Source: Aureispira sp. CCB-QB1
Lineage (GTDB): Bacteria > Bacteroidota > Bacteroidia > Chitinophagales > Saprospiraceae
Reading direction: 5' to 3'
Assembly: GCF_000724545.1 (NCBI RefSeq)
Contig: NZ_JHBV01000016.1
Location: 391,075 to 455,074 of the forward strand
Length of the DNA stretch: 64,000 bases
Of the stretch, positions 18,524 to 28,266 are shown in pieces. Made by a program: the position numbers and the translations under genes. Below the pieces are notes generated by a model that searched no databases, was not told where the DNA came from, and saw nothing but the letters and a program-made list of their open reading frames with translations. Positions within the stretch are counted from its first letter, which is position 1. Every line of letters begins with the position of its first letter.

Positions 18524-18970
18524 ATGAAATACCTTTTTTCTATTTTATTAGTAACATTTTCTGTACTTACTTATGCCCAAAATAACAATACTGTTTCTTG
18601 GTCGTTTGAAAGTAAAAAAACGGCTTCTAATGAATATACGATTCAAATGAAAGCGACCATTAAAGATGGCTGGTATGTATATTCTCAATATTTAGAAAGT
18701 GATGATGGTCCTATTCGTACAGCAATTGTTCTAGAAGAAAACGCAGGAGTCGAATTAGTAGGAAAAGCTGAAGAAGAAGGGAATAAAGTTTCTGGATTTG
18801 ATAGCCTTTTTGATATGGATATTACCAAGTATAAAAAACAGTTAATTATTACTCAAAAAATAAAAGCATCGAAAGTAAAAACGCTAAAGGGATACATTAC
18901 TTTTATGACTTGTAACGATGAACAGTGCTTACCACCAACAGATGTTCCTTTTGAAATAAAATTAAAATAA
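18524..18970 (+). CDS. Stand-alone DsbD alpha (N-terminal) domain protein, periplasmic
   Basis: I chose the ATG at 18524 because it opens a signal peptide (MKYLFSILLVTFSVLTYAQ); the ATG at 18494 lies in repeat DNA. The mature 130 residues are a single DsbD N-terminal domain with DGWYVYSQYLESDDGP, the F-D-M-D-I-T-K-Y segment, and the redox cysteine pair in FMTCNDEQCLPP. In DsbD this domain accepts electrons from the membrane part and passes them to periplasmic thiol proteins. A free copy could act as an extra shuttle. The DsbD gene 420 bases downstream contains two more copies of the same domain. Confidence 0.85.
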   Translation: MKYLFSILLVTFSVLTYAQNNNTVSWSFESKKTASNEYTIQMKATIKDGWYVYSQYLESDDGPIRTAIVLEENAGVELVGKAEEEGNKVSGFDSLFDMDITKYKKQLIITQKIKASKVKTLKGYITFMTCNDEQCLPPTDVPFEIKLK

Positions 18971-18994
18971 ATACTTCTTACATACAAGATTTAT

Positions 18995-19030
18995 AAAAGG
19001 ATAAAGTCGCCAACTTTATCCTTTTTTTAT
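18995..19030 (+). terminator. Intrinsic terminator
   Basis: The stem AAAAGGATAAAGT pairs with ACTTTATCCTTTT across a 5-base loop and runs into a T-tract. It closes the stand-alone DsbD alpha-domain gene, which is therefore separate from the downstream dsbD. Confidence 0.85.
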
Positions 19031-19120
19031 AATTGCATAACCATCAATAATTTGCAAAAAACTTCATTAGCCTTATAATTAACAAGTGACAAGCTTATCA
19101 CCCCTTACACAAAAGCTTTA

Positions 19121-19185
19121 ATCATCAACTGCGCAGCACTCATGCAATACCACGAAGTAGCAGCGCAGCTAACTACTAAATCATA
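19121..19185. repeat. Short intergenic repeat fragment, copy R5
   Basis: It contains ACCACGAAGTAGCAGCGCAG followed by CTAACTACTA, the core motif of the dispersed family. It lies in the 420-base gap before dsbD. Confidence 0.6.
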
Positions 19186-19392
19186 GTATTCTACTTAAAA
19201 AAACGTTAAAACAGTTTTTTATTTCAAACCCATAGGAAAATATCAAAATATCTTCATATCTTTATAAGCCTTTCTCACAAGAAGCAATGAATTCCTCTTA
19301 AAAAGAGGCTGCGCCTTGCTATTTTTTTCTATTTTTGTTTTGTGAGAATCTTCGATTCCTTTATTTTGTTACTTATAATAACTAACTATTTT

Positions 19393-21957
19393 ATGAGACA
19401 CCTTATCTCCACTTTTCTGCTACTTTGCCTGACTTCGATTTGCTTAATGGCACAAGATAGCCCTGTAAAGTACACTTGGGAAGCCCAATCCCTTGGTGGC
19501 AATGAATTTGAAATCACCTTTAAGGCAAAAATTCAAGATGGGTGGTATACCTATTCTCAATTTTTAGAAAGTGAAGATGGTCCCATACCAACGACCATTA
19601 CATTTGAGTCGAACAACGAAACAAAAAATGGAAAATCGACCGAAAAAACAAGCAAAGCATCTAATAAGGTCTCAGGTTTTGATGAGTTGTTTGAGATGAA
19701 TATTACTAAGTACAAAAAGGACTTAAGTATTCAACAGAAAATTACCGTAAAAGATATTAACAAACCTGTTACTGGTTTTTTGGAGTACATGACTTGTGAC
19801 GATACCAAATGCATGCCTCCCACTGCGGTAGAATTTGAGTTCATTCCTGCAAAATTAGTTGCTGCCGCTAGCAATGACAATGCTACCGCAACTAATGACA
19901 TAGCTTCCACAAACACCGATGAGCAGCCAGCAGTAACCGAAGAACCGATATCTACTCCCAGTGCTAATCCGGCACAACCTGTTAGTTGGGTAGTTGAATT
20001 TAACAAAGTTTCTGAAAACGAAGTGGATTTAATTGCCAAAGCTACTATTGGTGAGGGTTGGTATGTTTACTCTCAAACATTAGAAAGCGAAGATGGTCCA
20101 GTAGCAACAAGCATCAATTTTGAAGGGGATGCTGTTGTTGAAGAAGTTTCTAACGTAGAATCTGCCAGTAAACCAGAATATAAATTGCAAATGATGGACG
20201 AGGTGTTTGATATGGAATTGACCAAATACAAACATGATTTTACCATCACACAACGCATCAAAGTTAAAGATCCCAAAGTTCCTGTAAAAGGCTATTTGAA
20301 CTATATGACTTGTGATGCTACTAAATGTATGCCTCCTACCGATGTAGAGTTTAGTTTTAGTTTTATGGGAGGTAATGGTGTTACAGGGAATGAATACAAT
20401 GGTACTATTAAAGGAGATGTTTTTAATCCAAGTCGTGAAAAATTACTTACTTCTTTAGAAACACCACTAGGAAAATGCGATGGCGAGGTTGGTATGACTG
20501 TTAACAACAATGTAGATGTTGTAGGTATGAGCCTTTGGACTATCTTTATTTTAGGTTTTGGAGGCGGTTTGTTAGCTCTCTTGACACCTTGTGTTTTTCC
20601 TATGATTCCGATGACCGTTTCTTTATTTTCAAAAGGTAAAAAGAGTAAAAAAGAAGGGATTAAAAATGCACTTATTTTTGGTGGTTCTATTATCATAATT
20701 TATGTTGCTTTAGGCTTATTTATTACCTTAACATTTGGAGAAAATGCTTTAAACTTACTCTCTACTCACTGGGCAATGAACCTGACCTTCTTTGCACTAT
20801 TCACTATATTTGCATTCTCTTTCTTTGGTTACTTCGAAATCACTCTACCATCTTCTTGGGCGAACAAAGCCGATCAAGCCTCTATGAAAGGTGGATTGAT
20901 CGGGACATTTTTTGGAGCTTTTTCCATTGCTTTGGTTTCATTTTCTTGTACAGGACCTATTGTCGGTACATTATTGGTTCAAGCTGCTGTTAACGGTGGT
21001 GTTGTCGGCCCAACAGTTGGTATGTTAGGCTTTTCTATCGCTCTAGCATTACCATTCACTTTATTTGCTGCTTTTCCTAGTTGGCTACAATCTTTGCCAA
21101 ACTCAGGGGGTTGGATGACTTCAATGAAAGTTGTTTTAGGTTTTTTAGAATTGGCTTTAGGTTTGAAATTTTTGTCCACAGCAGATTTGACAGAGCATTG
21201 GGGAATTCTACCTTATGAGTTATTTATTGGTTTATGGGCAATCATCTTCTTAGGAATGACGTTGTATTTATTCGGCATTATTCGCTTTCCACACGACAAT
21301 CCTAATGCTAAGATCACAAATAAGCGTAAAGCCTTAGGAGCATTTGCAGGTATTTTGACAATATCTATCTTGTCTGGATTCATGACAAATCCTCAAACTA
21401 ATGCCTTCAAAACTCCATTTTGGCTAAGTGGGCTAGCTCCATCTGCTTGTTACTCTTACATTAAACCTTGCCAAACTCCTGCTAATGAAAGCTCTGAATT
21501 TGCCTTTAGTGACCACTGCCCTCCTGGTATCAATCAATGTTTTGATGACTATGATGAAGCCTTGAAATACGCCAAGTCTGTCAATAAGCCTATTCTAGTA
21601 GATTTTACAGGTTATGGATGTGTTAACTGTCGTAAAATGGAAGAAAATGTTTGGATTGATGAGGAAATTAACAAAATGCTTAACGAGGATTATGTTTTGG
21701 TCTCTTTGTATGTAGATGATCGTAAAAAACTAGACCAAGTGTTAAAGACACCTGAAGGGGTAAAGATTCGCAATGTTGGAAATAAATGGGCTGAATTTCA
21801 GAAAGTAAATTTCAAAAAATCGTCTCAACCTTACTATGCTTTAATTACACCAGATGAACAGGTCTTAAATACACCTAGAGCGTATACACCAGATATACCA
21901 ACTTACCATAATTTCTTAAAATGTGGTCTTAAAACATTCAAAGAATCAAGCAACTAA
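19393..21957 (+). CDS. dsbD: Thiol:disulfide interchange protein DsbD with duplicated alpha domain
   Basis: The ATG at 19393 gives a signal peptide (MRHLISTFLLLCLTSICLMAQ). Two N-terminal alpha domains follow (residues about 22-150 and 190-325), each with DGWY or EGWY, YSQ, LESEDGP and a cysteine pair (YMTCDDTKCMPP, YMTCDATKCMPP). A low-complexity Ala/Thr/Glu linker joins them. The eight-helix membrane core has the redox cysteines in LTPCVFPMIP and SFSCTGPIVG. The C-terminal thioredoxin-like gamma domain has FTGYGCVNCRKME. The protein moves electrons from cytosolic thioredoxin through the membrane to periplasmic targets. The second alpha domain is extra compared with the usual alpha-beta-gamma layout. 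At 854 residues it is much longer than E. coli DsbD (about 570). Confidence 0.93.
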   Translation: MRHLISTFLLLCLTSICLMAQDSPVKYTWEAQSLGGNEFEITFKAKIQDGWYTYSQFLESEDGPIPTTITFESNNETKNGKSTEKTSKASNKVSGFDELFEMNITKYKKDLSIQQKITVKDINKPVTGFLEYMTCDDTKCMPPTAVEFEFIPAKLVAAASNDNATATNDIASTNTDEQPAVTEEPISTPSANPAQPVSWVVEFNKVSENEVDLIAKATIGEGWYVYSQTLESEDGPVATSINFEGDAVVEEVSNVESASKPEYKLQMMDEVFDMELTKYKHDFTITQRIKVKDPKVPVKGYLNYMTCDATKCMPPTDVEFSFSFMGGNGVTGNEYNGTIKGDVFNPSREKLLTSLETPLGKCDGEVGMTVNNNVDVVGMSLWTIFILGFGGGLLALLTPCVFPMIPMTVSLFSKGKKSKKEGIKNALIFGGSIIIIYVALGLFITLTFGENALNLLSTHWAMNLTFFALFTIFAFSFFGYFEITLPSSWANKADQASMKGGLIGTFFGAFSIALVSFSCTGPIVGTLLVQAAVNGGVVGPTVGMLGFSIALALPFTLFAAFPSWLQSLPNSGGWMTSMKVVLGFLELALGLKFLSTADLTEHWGILPYELFIGLWAIIFLGMTLYLFGIIRFPHDNPNAKITNKRKALGAFAGILTISILSGFMTNPQTNAFKTPFWLSGLAPSACYSYIKPCQTPANESSEFAFSDHCPPGINQCFDDYDEALKYAKSVNKPILVDFTGYGCVNCRKMEENVWIDEEINKMLNEDYVLVSLYVDDRKKLDQVLKTPEGVKIRNVGNKWAEFQKVNFKKSSQPYYALITPDEQVLNTPRAYTPDIPTYHNFLKCGLKTFKESSN

Positions 21958-22017
21958 GCAATGTAAAAAGCTTGTTATATAAAAAAAAAATACATCCAAA
22001 AGCGATTGTTTATTCTT

Positions 22018-22044
22018 TTTGTTTGTATAAAAAACTTAACTTTG
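22018..22044 (+). promoter_or_regulatory. Candidate Bacteroidota promoter upstream of the M3 peptidase
   Basis: A perfect -7 box TAACTTTG (22037-22044) is preceded by TTTG at 22018-22021. The spacing is 15 rather than the usual 19 or so bases, which lowers confidence. It would start transcription near 22050, about 115 bases before the chosen ATG. Confidence 0.35.
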
Positions 22045-22167
22045 AGAGAGGAGAAATACTAAAATGTGTTTCTTCTCTTTTTGTTTATCCATCAATGTTC
22101 GGTATACAAAGACCTCGAACCAAAATATAGCTTTACGTGTACCTCACATTTTAATATTATACAGCGC

Positions 22168-23865
22168 ATGAAATTTAGTGATTTCACCTACGAACGTCCT
22201 AGTGTTGAAGCATTCAAAAACTCATTTATCAACGAGTTGCAAGCTTTTCATAATGCAAAAACTTTTAAAGCTCAAAAGGAAGCCATTTTGGCGATCAATC
22301 AATTGAGAAGTGATTTTGATTCAATGTATTCTTTGGCGAGTGTTCGCTATTCTATCGACACCACTGATCGTTTTTATGAAGGTGAGAATGATTTCTTTGA
22401 TAACAGCTATCCTGAGTTAAACGAGCACACCAATAGTTATTTTAAAGCCTTACTAACGTCGCCTTTCCGAAAAGAGTTAGAAGCAGAATTTGGACCACAG
22501 TTATTTACGATTTCAGAGTTGCGCCTAAAAACTTTTGAGCCAACAATAATTGAGGATTTAAAAGAAGAAAACAAACTGGACTCTCAATATAGAAAAATTA
22601 AAGCTCAGGCCATTATTCAATTTGATGGACAAGAATACAACTTATCCTCAATCAACCCTCTTGAATTATCTAAAGATAGAGCAACAAGAAAACGAGCTGC
22701 CGAGGCTAAATGGGCATTTTATGCTGAAAAAGCAACTGATATTGAATCTATTTATCATAATATGGTTCAGTTGCGCCACAAGATGGCAACTACTTTGGGG
22801 TACAAAAATTATGTTGAATTAGGTTATGCACGAATGCTGCGTTCGGACTATAATGCTGAAATGGTGGCTAACTTTCGTCAACAGGTACAAGAGCACATTG
22901 TTCCTATTGCGACTCAATTGCTAAAGAGACAAGCCAATCGCCTAGGGCTGGATTCCTTAAAGTACTATGATGAAGGATTTAGTTTTCCATCTGGCAATCC
23001 CAAGCCTAAAGGGAGTCCCAAATGGATGGAAGATCAAGCTCGTATTATGTATGCGCAGTTATCGACAGAAACAGATGAATTCTTTCAGTTCATGAGCGAC
23101 AAAGAATTAATGGACTTAGTAGCCAAAGATGGCAAACAAACAGGTGGTTACTGTACCTTTTTAAACAAGTTTAAATCACCGTTTATTTTTTCAAATTTCA
23201 ATGGAACTAGCCACGATATTACAGTATTAACACATGAAGCTGGACATGCTTTTCAAGCTTACTCTACTAGTAATAATGGTAAGTTGTACGATTACCTTTG
23301 GCCAACTTATGAAGCGTGTGAAATTCATTCTATGAGTATGGAATTTTTCACTTGGCCTTGGATGGATTTGTTTTTTAAAGAAGATACAGAAAAGTTTAAA
23401 TTCTCTCATTTAGCGAGTTCTATTTTATTTTTACCGTACGGAGTTGCTATTGATGAGTTTCAGCATATTATTTATGAAAATCCTACAATGACGCCTTCAG
23501 AGCGCAATGCTGTTTGGAGTGATTTGGAAAAGAAATACTTGCCAACTAGAGACTATGCAGGTAACAAACATCTAGAAGAAGGTCGTTTTTGGCAACGCCA
23601 AAGCCATGTTTTTGGTATGCCTTTTTACTATATCGATTATGTATTGGCTCAAATTTGTGCCTTCCAATTTTGGCAACGTAGTCTTGAAGATAAAACGGGT
23701 TCTTGGAAAGATTATATCAACCTGTGCAAGGCAGGTGGCTCTAAATCGTTCTTAGAACTGGTACAACTCGCCAACTTAAAGTCTCCTTTTGAAGATGGTT
23801 GTCTAGCAGAAGTTGTCAAACCGATTCAAGCGTATTTGGATAGTGTAGATGACTCCAAATTCTAA
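22168..23865 (+). CDS. pepF: M3 family oligoendopeptidase (PepF-like)
   Basis: This is a cytosolic zinc oligopeptidase of the M3B type. The ATG at 22168 (MKFSDFTYERPSVEAF) fits the usual start of the family; the open frame extends upstream to a GTG at 22066. The zinc site is HEAGH at residues 356-360, with the third ligand expected in the EACEIHSMSMEFF helix about 25 residues later. The rest is alpha-helical, and the 565-residue length is typical. It degrades short peptides, presumably for recycling. It stands alone, with a terminator-like hairpin about 35 bases downstream. The exact substrate range cannot be read from sequence. Confidence 0.9.
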   Translation: MKFSDFTYERPSVEAFKNSFINELQAFHNAKTFKAQKEAILAINQLRSDFDSMYSLASVRYSIDTTDRFYEGENDFFDNSYPELNEHTNSYFKALLTSPFRKELEAEFGPQLFTISELRLKTFEPTIIEDLKEENKLDSQYRKIKAQAIIQFDGQEYNLSSINPLELSKDRATRKRAAEAKWAFYAEKATDIESIYHNMVQLRHKMATTLGYKNYVELGYARMLRSDYNAEMVANFRQQVQEHIVPIATQLLKRQANRLGLDSLKYYDEGFSFPSGNPKPKGSPKWMEDQARIMYAQLSTETDEFFQFMSDKELMDLVAKDGKQTGGYCTFLNKFKSPFIFSNFNGTSHDITVLTHEAGHAFQAYSTSNNGKLYDYLWPTYEACEIHSMSMEFFTWPWMDLFFKEDTEKFKFSHLASSILFLPYGVAIDEFQHIIYENPTMTPSERNAVWSDLEKKYLPTRDYAGNKHLEEGRFWQRQSHVFGMPFYYIDYVLAQICAFQFWQRSLEDKTGSWKDYINLCKAGGSKSFLELVQLANLKSPFEDGCLAEVVKPIQAYLDSVDDSKF

Positions 23866-23900
23866 TAAAATCCATAAGCTCAACGCTAATTGAGTCATAA

Positions 23901-23938
23901 AATAAGTGCTGTGTAACCTTTATTTACACAGCACTTAT
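23901..23938 (+). terminator. Probable intrinsic terminator after pepF
   Basis: A 15-base-pair stem (ATAAGTGCTGTGTAA and TTACACAGCACTTAT) with a 7-base loop lies 35 bases after the pepF stop. The T-tract that follows is weak. Confidence 0.7.
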
Positions 23939-24026
23939 CATTTAAAAAAGGGCTTTTTGCCTCTTTTCTTCTATTCATGGGAACTTTTGCCCAAGTGTAA
24001 AGGTTGCTTTCAAAAAAAATAATACG

Positions 24027-24326
24027 ATGGAAGAGAAAAAAATATGTCCTATTTGTTCAAGAGAAATTGCACCACCAGCTAATTTACACCATCTTCTTCC
24101 TATATCCAGAGGCGGGGCTGGCACTCCAACCGTTCTGTTGCATCAAGTTTGCCACAACAAAATTCACTCTTTATTTAGCGAAAAAGAGTTGGCAAAAGAT
24201 TTTGACACGATAGAAAAATTACTAGCCAATGAAGAGATGCAGCAATTTATCAAGTTTATCCGCAAGCAACCTCCTACCTATTATGATAGAAATAAACGAT
24301 CAAAAAACAAAGGTCGTCGAAGATAA
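24027..24326 (+). CDS. Small HNH-type nuclease domain protein
   Basis: This 99-residue protein opens with a zinc-binding CPIC, followed by LHHLLPISRGG and VLLHQVCHNKIHSLF. These match the histidine / asparagine / histidine core of HNH endonucleases, with CxxC and C-H as likely structural metal ligands. A helical segment and a very basic tail (KRSKNKGRRR) suggest nucleic-acid binding. No partner (toxin immunity, restriction or mobile gene) lies next to it. Solo HNH proteins of this size are widespread, and whether this one cuts DNA is not established. Confidence 0.82.
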   Translation: MEEKKICPICSREIAPPANLHHLLPISRGGAGTPTVLLHQVCHNKIHSLFSEKELAKDFDTIEKLLANEEMQQFIKFIRKQPPTYYDRNKRSKNKGRRR

Positions 24327-24481
24327 CTTACAGTTTCTCTTAAAAAGTTCTTAATACAAGTCCTTAAGCTCTTTTCCTTCCTTCATTTTTTATATTTTGG
24401 CTGTGATTACATCGACCTATCTTTGGGTCTTTAATCCATTCTGATTTTTATAAATAAAAAATAGAGACAACAGCTAAGATT

Positions 24482-26974
24482 ATGAGAACGTATATTCTAT
24501 ATGCCCTTATCTTCTCCTTTGCATTACTAATAATGCCTTTGGATGGATATGCGCAAAAGAAAAAGAAAAACAAAAAAAATCAAGAACCAGAAAAGACAGA
24601 AAAACCTGCTGCCAAAAAAAAGGCACCACCTAAAAAAGGAGCCCCCAAACCATATAAACAAGTTATTACCAAAAAAGCCATTACTCAAAAGGGGCTAATT
24701 ACAACGCACAAAGTTGATGAAAAGTACTACTTTGAACTTCCTATGAATTTGTTGGAAAAGGAAATTATGGTGGTTAGTCGTATTTCAGGTTATGTAAAAA
24801 ACTTGAGTTTTGGAGGTGCAGGAATGAAATCTCGCCCACAACAGGTCATTCGATTCGAAAAAGTAGACGACAGAATACTAATGCGTTCGGTTTCTTATCA
24901 TAGCGTTGCCAACGAAAAAGAGCCCATCTATAAGTCTCTAAAAAACAACAATTTTGAACCTATTATCCATAGCTTTCCTGTTGCTGCTTATAACAAAGAT
25001 AGTTCTGCCAATAAAATGTCAGGAGTAGTTTTTGAAGTAAATCCTTTTTTCACCACTGATATTGCTCTAATTGGAGCTTTAAATGATGGGCAACGAAAAC
25101 GATTTGCCATTGGAGGTGTCGATAGTAAACGTAGCTTAATTACCAGCACAAAAAGCTTTCCTACTAATACGGAAGTAAGGCATATATTGACCTATAGGGG
25201 CAAAAAACTGCCCGATAATTTCCTGACTCAGACACTTTCTGTCGAAATGAATCAATCTTTCATATTATTACCTGAAACATTGATGCAACCAAGATTTTAT
25301 GATGGACGTGTAGGGTACTTTTCTATTCAACAGACCAACTATAGCTCTGAAAGACAAAAAGCACAAACGCAACGTTTTATTACCAAATGGCGTTTGGAAC
25401 CCAAAGATATGGCTGCTTTCAAAAGAGGCGAATTGGTAGAACCTAAGAAACAAATTGTCTATTATATAGACCCTGCTACTCCTGAAAAATGGCGTCCTTA
25501 CCTAAAACAAGGGGTGAACGATTGGCAAAAAGCCTTTGAAGCAGCAGGTTTCAAAAATGCCATTATAGCCAAAGATCCTCCAACCAAAGAGGAAGATCCA
25601 GATTGGAGCCCTGAAGATGTCCGTTATTCGGTTATTCGTTACATTACTACGGATATCCCCAATGCCCAAGGACCACACGTACATGATCCTCGTACGGGCG
25701 AGATTTTAGAATCTGATATCTTGTGGTATCATAATGTGATGAACTTATTAAGGAATTGGTATTTGATTCAAACAGCTGCAATTAATCCAGCTGCTCGTAG
25801 CGTTCAGTTTGATGATGCCGTTATGGGAGAATTGATTCGCTTTGTGGCGGCGCATGAAGTTGGACACACGTTAGGATTGCCTCACAACATGGGTTCAAGT
25901 GTTGCTTACCCTGTCGACTCGTTGCGTTCTCCAACATTTACAGCTACGCATGGAACAGCACCTTCTATTATGGATTATGCCCGTTTTAACTATATTGCGC
26001 AACCAGGAGATGGTGTCAAAAGCTTGGGGGCTAAAATTGGAGAATACGATGTTTGGTCTATCATTTATGGTTATAAGCCAATTCCTAGTGCCAATAGTGC
26101 TGAAGAGGAACGTAGTACTTTAAATGGATGGATTAAGGAAAGAGCTGACGACCCTGTTTTTCGTTTTGGCGCACAACAATGGCGTGTCGTAGATCCTTCT
26201 TCTCAAACAGAAGATTTGGGAGATGACGCCGTTAAAGCCAGTACGCTAGGAATTGCGAACTTAAAGCGAATTTTGCCTAAACTAATCGAGTGGTCGGCAG
26301 AAGACGGCAAGGATTATAGTGACTTACGAGAATTATATGGACAAATTTTTGGTCAACTAAACCGCTATATGGGGCACGTTTCGTCTAATATTGGTGGTGT
26401 TTACCAATATACCAAAACGCACGACCAAGAAGGAACTATCTTCTCTCACGTTCCAAAAGTAAAGCAAGAAAAGGCGATGTTGTTCTTGAATAAAGAGTTG
26501 TTTCAAACACCTAAATGGCTGATTGATCCTGCCATCTTAGATAGAATCGAATCGACAGGCATTGTCAATCGCTTGTTAAGCATGCAAAAAAGAACACTCA
26601 ATAACTTATTTGATCCCGCTCGATTGGCTCGATTAGCGGAAGCAGAAGCCACAGAAGGCAGTGACAAAGCTTACACCTTAATTGACTTGTTTATGGGGGT
26701 TAAATCTGGTATTTGGGAAGAACTCAATAGTGGTACAGCAATTGATCTATATCGTCGTAACTTACAGCGTGCTTATATTGAGAAAATGGAGGCTTTAATG
26801 AAAGATCCTAAAGATCAATCGGATGTAAAAGCGATTTCAAGAAGTATGTTAAAGCGGTTAGAGAAAGACATTAAGAATAATATTAGCAAGCAAACTAACG
26901 CTATCTCTACTGTTCACTTAGAAGATATTCTAGCAAGAATCGATGCTATTTTAAACCCAATTGGCATCAAATAA
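24482..26974 (+). CDS. Exported zinc-dependent metalloprotease (DUF5117/DUF5118 type)
   Basis: After a signal peptide (MRTYILYALIFSFALLIMPLDGYAQ) comes a lysine-rich low-complexity stretch (about residues 26-70). DUF5118-like and DUF5117-like regions follow, and then the metzincin zinc site HEVGHTLGLPHN beginning at His458, with SIMDYARFNY downstream as the Met-turn. The 830-residue length and order fit the Bacteroidota zinc-dependent metalloproteases annotated with these domains. It is probably periplasmic or released; there is no T9SS sorting domain or lipobox. It is transcribed alone and ends at a hairpin shared with the convergent barrel gene. Confidence 0.9.
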   Translation: MRTYILYALIFSFALLIMPLDGYAQKKKKNKKNQEPEKTEKPAAKKKAPPKKGAPKPYKQVITKKAITQKGLITTHKVDEKYYFELPMNLLEKEIMVVSRISGYVKNLSFGGAGMKSRPQQVIRFEKVDDRILMRSVSYHSVANEKEPIYKSLKNNNFEPIIHSFPVAAYNKDSSANKMSGVVFEVNPFFTTDIALIGALNDGQRKRFAIGGVDSKRSLITSTKSFPTNTEVRHILTYRGKKLPDNFLTQTLSVEMNQSFILLPETLMQPRFYDGRVGYFSIQQTNYSSERQKAQTQRFITKWRLEPKDMAAFKRGELVEPKKQIVYYIDPATPEKWRPYLKQGVNDWQKAFEAAGFKNAIIAKDPPTKEEDPDWSPEDVRYSVIRYITTDIPNAQGPHVHDPRTGEILESDILWYHNVMNLLRNWYLIQTAAINPAARSVQFDDAVMGELIRFVAAHEVGHTLGLPHNMGSSVAYPVDSLRSPTFTATHGTAPSIMDYARFNYIAQPGDGVKSLGAKIGEYDVWSIIYGYKPIPSANSAEEERSTLNGWIKERADDPVFRFGAQQWRVVDPSSQTEDLGDDAVKASTLGIANLKRILPKLIEWSAEDGKDYSDLRELYGQIFGQLNRYMGHVSSNIGGVYQYTKTHDQEGTIFSHVPKVKQEKAMLFLNKELFQTPKWLIDPAILDRIESTGIVNRLLSMQKRTLNNLFDPARLARLAEAEATEGSDKAYTLIDLFMGVKSGIWEELNSGTAIDLYRRNLQRAYIEKMEALMKDPKDQSDVKAISRSMLKRLEKDIKNNISKQTNAISTVHLEDILARIDAILNPIGIK

Positions 26975-26987
26975 TAAACCATGAACT

Positions 26988-27040
26988 AGTAATTCGACGA
27001 TTGAAGAAGCGAACCAATAACTTCAATTCGTCGAATTACT
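26988..27040. terminator. Long hairpin between convergent genes
   Basis: AGTAATTCGACGATTGAAG (26988-27006) pairs with 27021-27040 with a single-base bulge, giving a stem of 19 pairs. No strong T-run follows on either strand, so it may be a bidirectional terminator or a palindromic repeat unit. Confidence 0.6.
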
Positions 27041-27048
27041 AATCATTA

Positions 27049-27966
27049 TTACTCTTTTCCAAAAGTATATTTTATCCCTACACTAAAAGAAAAGGCATTA
27101 AAATTACTAGTCTGTGTCGGTAAATTCAATGGTTTGTCTCTATCAACATTTCCGCTAACTCGGACAATTACATCATCAGGAACATCTGGCAAAATATTAA
27201 TTCCTGCCGTGGTATTAGATTCTTGTGTTAGTTCATCCTGAAAGACGATTTGTGTTACCAATACATCTGCTGTTTCCAATTCATTGGTTACTTCTCCGTT
27301 AGGTGAAACTGCTTCATCCTTTACCACTGTTGCTTTATCAGAACGAATTCTCAAGCCAGTATACGTTGCCTGTAAATAGATCCCTAAATTATTATTTACG
27401 TTATACTGCACTCCAATACTTGATTCAAATCCAACAGAGAATTTACCATCCACATCCGTTTGTTTTGCTCTTGATCCTCCTACTCCATACTCCCAAGACT
27501 CCTCCAAAACAGTCTTTCCCCAAAATGGCAACAAAACGCCAAACTTGGCATAAGGCTGAAACTTGCCTTCGGGAGCTTGAACAACCAAAGAAGGCGTAGC
27601 TCGCATTTGATAAGAATATCCTGTTCGGCTATATTGATTATTTTTGCTGCTTATGCTGTTATCACTACCATATTCTTGCTTAAAACCTTGGAAATAATAA
27701 ATCTCCAATTCCACACCAAAGTAAGGTGTTATCATATATCCTCCCGCCACAGAAAATCGTGCCCCCTGCCCAAATGAACCAAAGACTGTTCGTTGAGCGG
27801 TCACGACATTATTAGAATCTCGTGTTAAGGCAGGTATTGCAAAAGCATCTTGCCCAACATTAAATCCAGCTCCTGCGCCTGCTCGAATATAACCTTGAGC
27901 TTGAGTAGAAACAGATGTAAACATTAGAACCAATAAAGCGGTAACAACAAAGAATAATTTTCTCAT
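27049..27966 (-). CDS. Outer membrane beta-barrel protein
   Basis: A signal peptide ends at STQAQ and the mature protein begins GYIRAGAGAGFNVGQDAF. The alternating polar and hydrophobic strands (YFGVELEIYYFQGF, FQPYAKFGVLLPFWG, LGIYLQATYTGLRI) and a last strand FSFSVGIKYTFGKE are the signature of a small outer membrane barrel of the OmpA/porin-like superfamily. A long insertion before the last strand (about residues 215-285) is predicted to be extracellular or loop-like. The function (porin, adhesin or structural) is unknown. Confidence 0.82.
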   Translation of the reverse strand: MRKLFFVVTALLVLMFTSVSTQAQGYIRAGAGAGFNVGQDAFAIPALTRDSNNVVTAQRTVFGSFGQGARFSVAGGYMITPYFGVELEIYYFQGFKQEYGSDNSISSKNNQYSRTGYSYQMRATPSLVVQAPEGKFQPYAKFGVLLPFWGKTVLEESWEYGVGGSRAKQTDVDGKFSVGFESSIGVQYNVNNNLGIYLQATYTGLRIRSDKATVVKDEAVSPNGEVTNELETADVLVTQIVFQDELTQESNTTAGINILPDVPDDVIVRVSGNVDRDKPLNLPTQTSNFNAFSFSVGIKYTFGKE

Positions 27967-28266
27967 ATTAAGAATTGTTTTTTGGTTGAAAATAAATAGG
28001 TAGGCTCTATCTCTGTCTGTCTCTAAATTCTCTTACATACGAATAAAGCCACTAGACAAAATATACAAAATGTTTCTAAAATAGAAGAAAATAGAATCTT
28101 GGGAACACAAAAAAGCTCCAACGCCCCCTTCTTATTATTATAATTTAAATACTTAAGCTATTTTGTCAGCCGATACCTCAACAAACACACCTACATTAAT
28201 TAATATTTTTTTCTTAAAAAACTACTTGTATATTGGAATTCATTAGAAGGATGGTATTTTTAGCCT
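27967..28266. other. Divergent intergenic region between barrel gene and kdsD
   Basis: This 300-base AT-rich region must hold the promoters of both divergent genes. I see no hairpin, repeat copy or clear TAnnTTTG box. Confidence 0.5.

Noticed and set aside
22066..22167. GTG start for the M3 peptidase that would add a hydrophobic N-terminus
   Set aside because: The extension (MFLLFLFIHQCSVY) superficially resembles a lipoprotein signal, but the family begins at the ATG at 22168 and the extension contains no conserved region; a promoter -7 box also lies close upstream.
27303..27777. Plus-strand open frames of 98 and 66 codons inside the barrel gene
   Set aside because: They lie antisense to a well-supported beta-barrel with a signal peptide and have no family motif or plausible start context.
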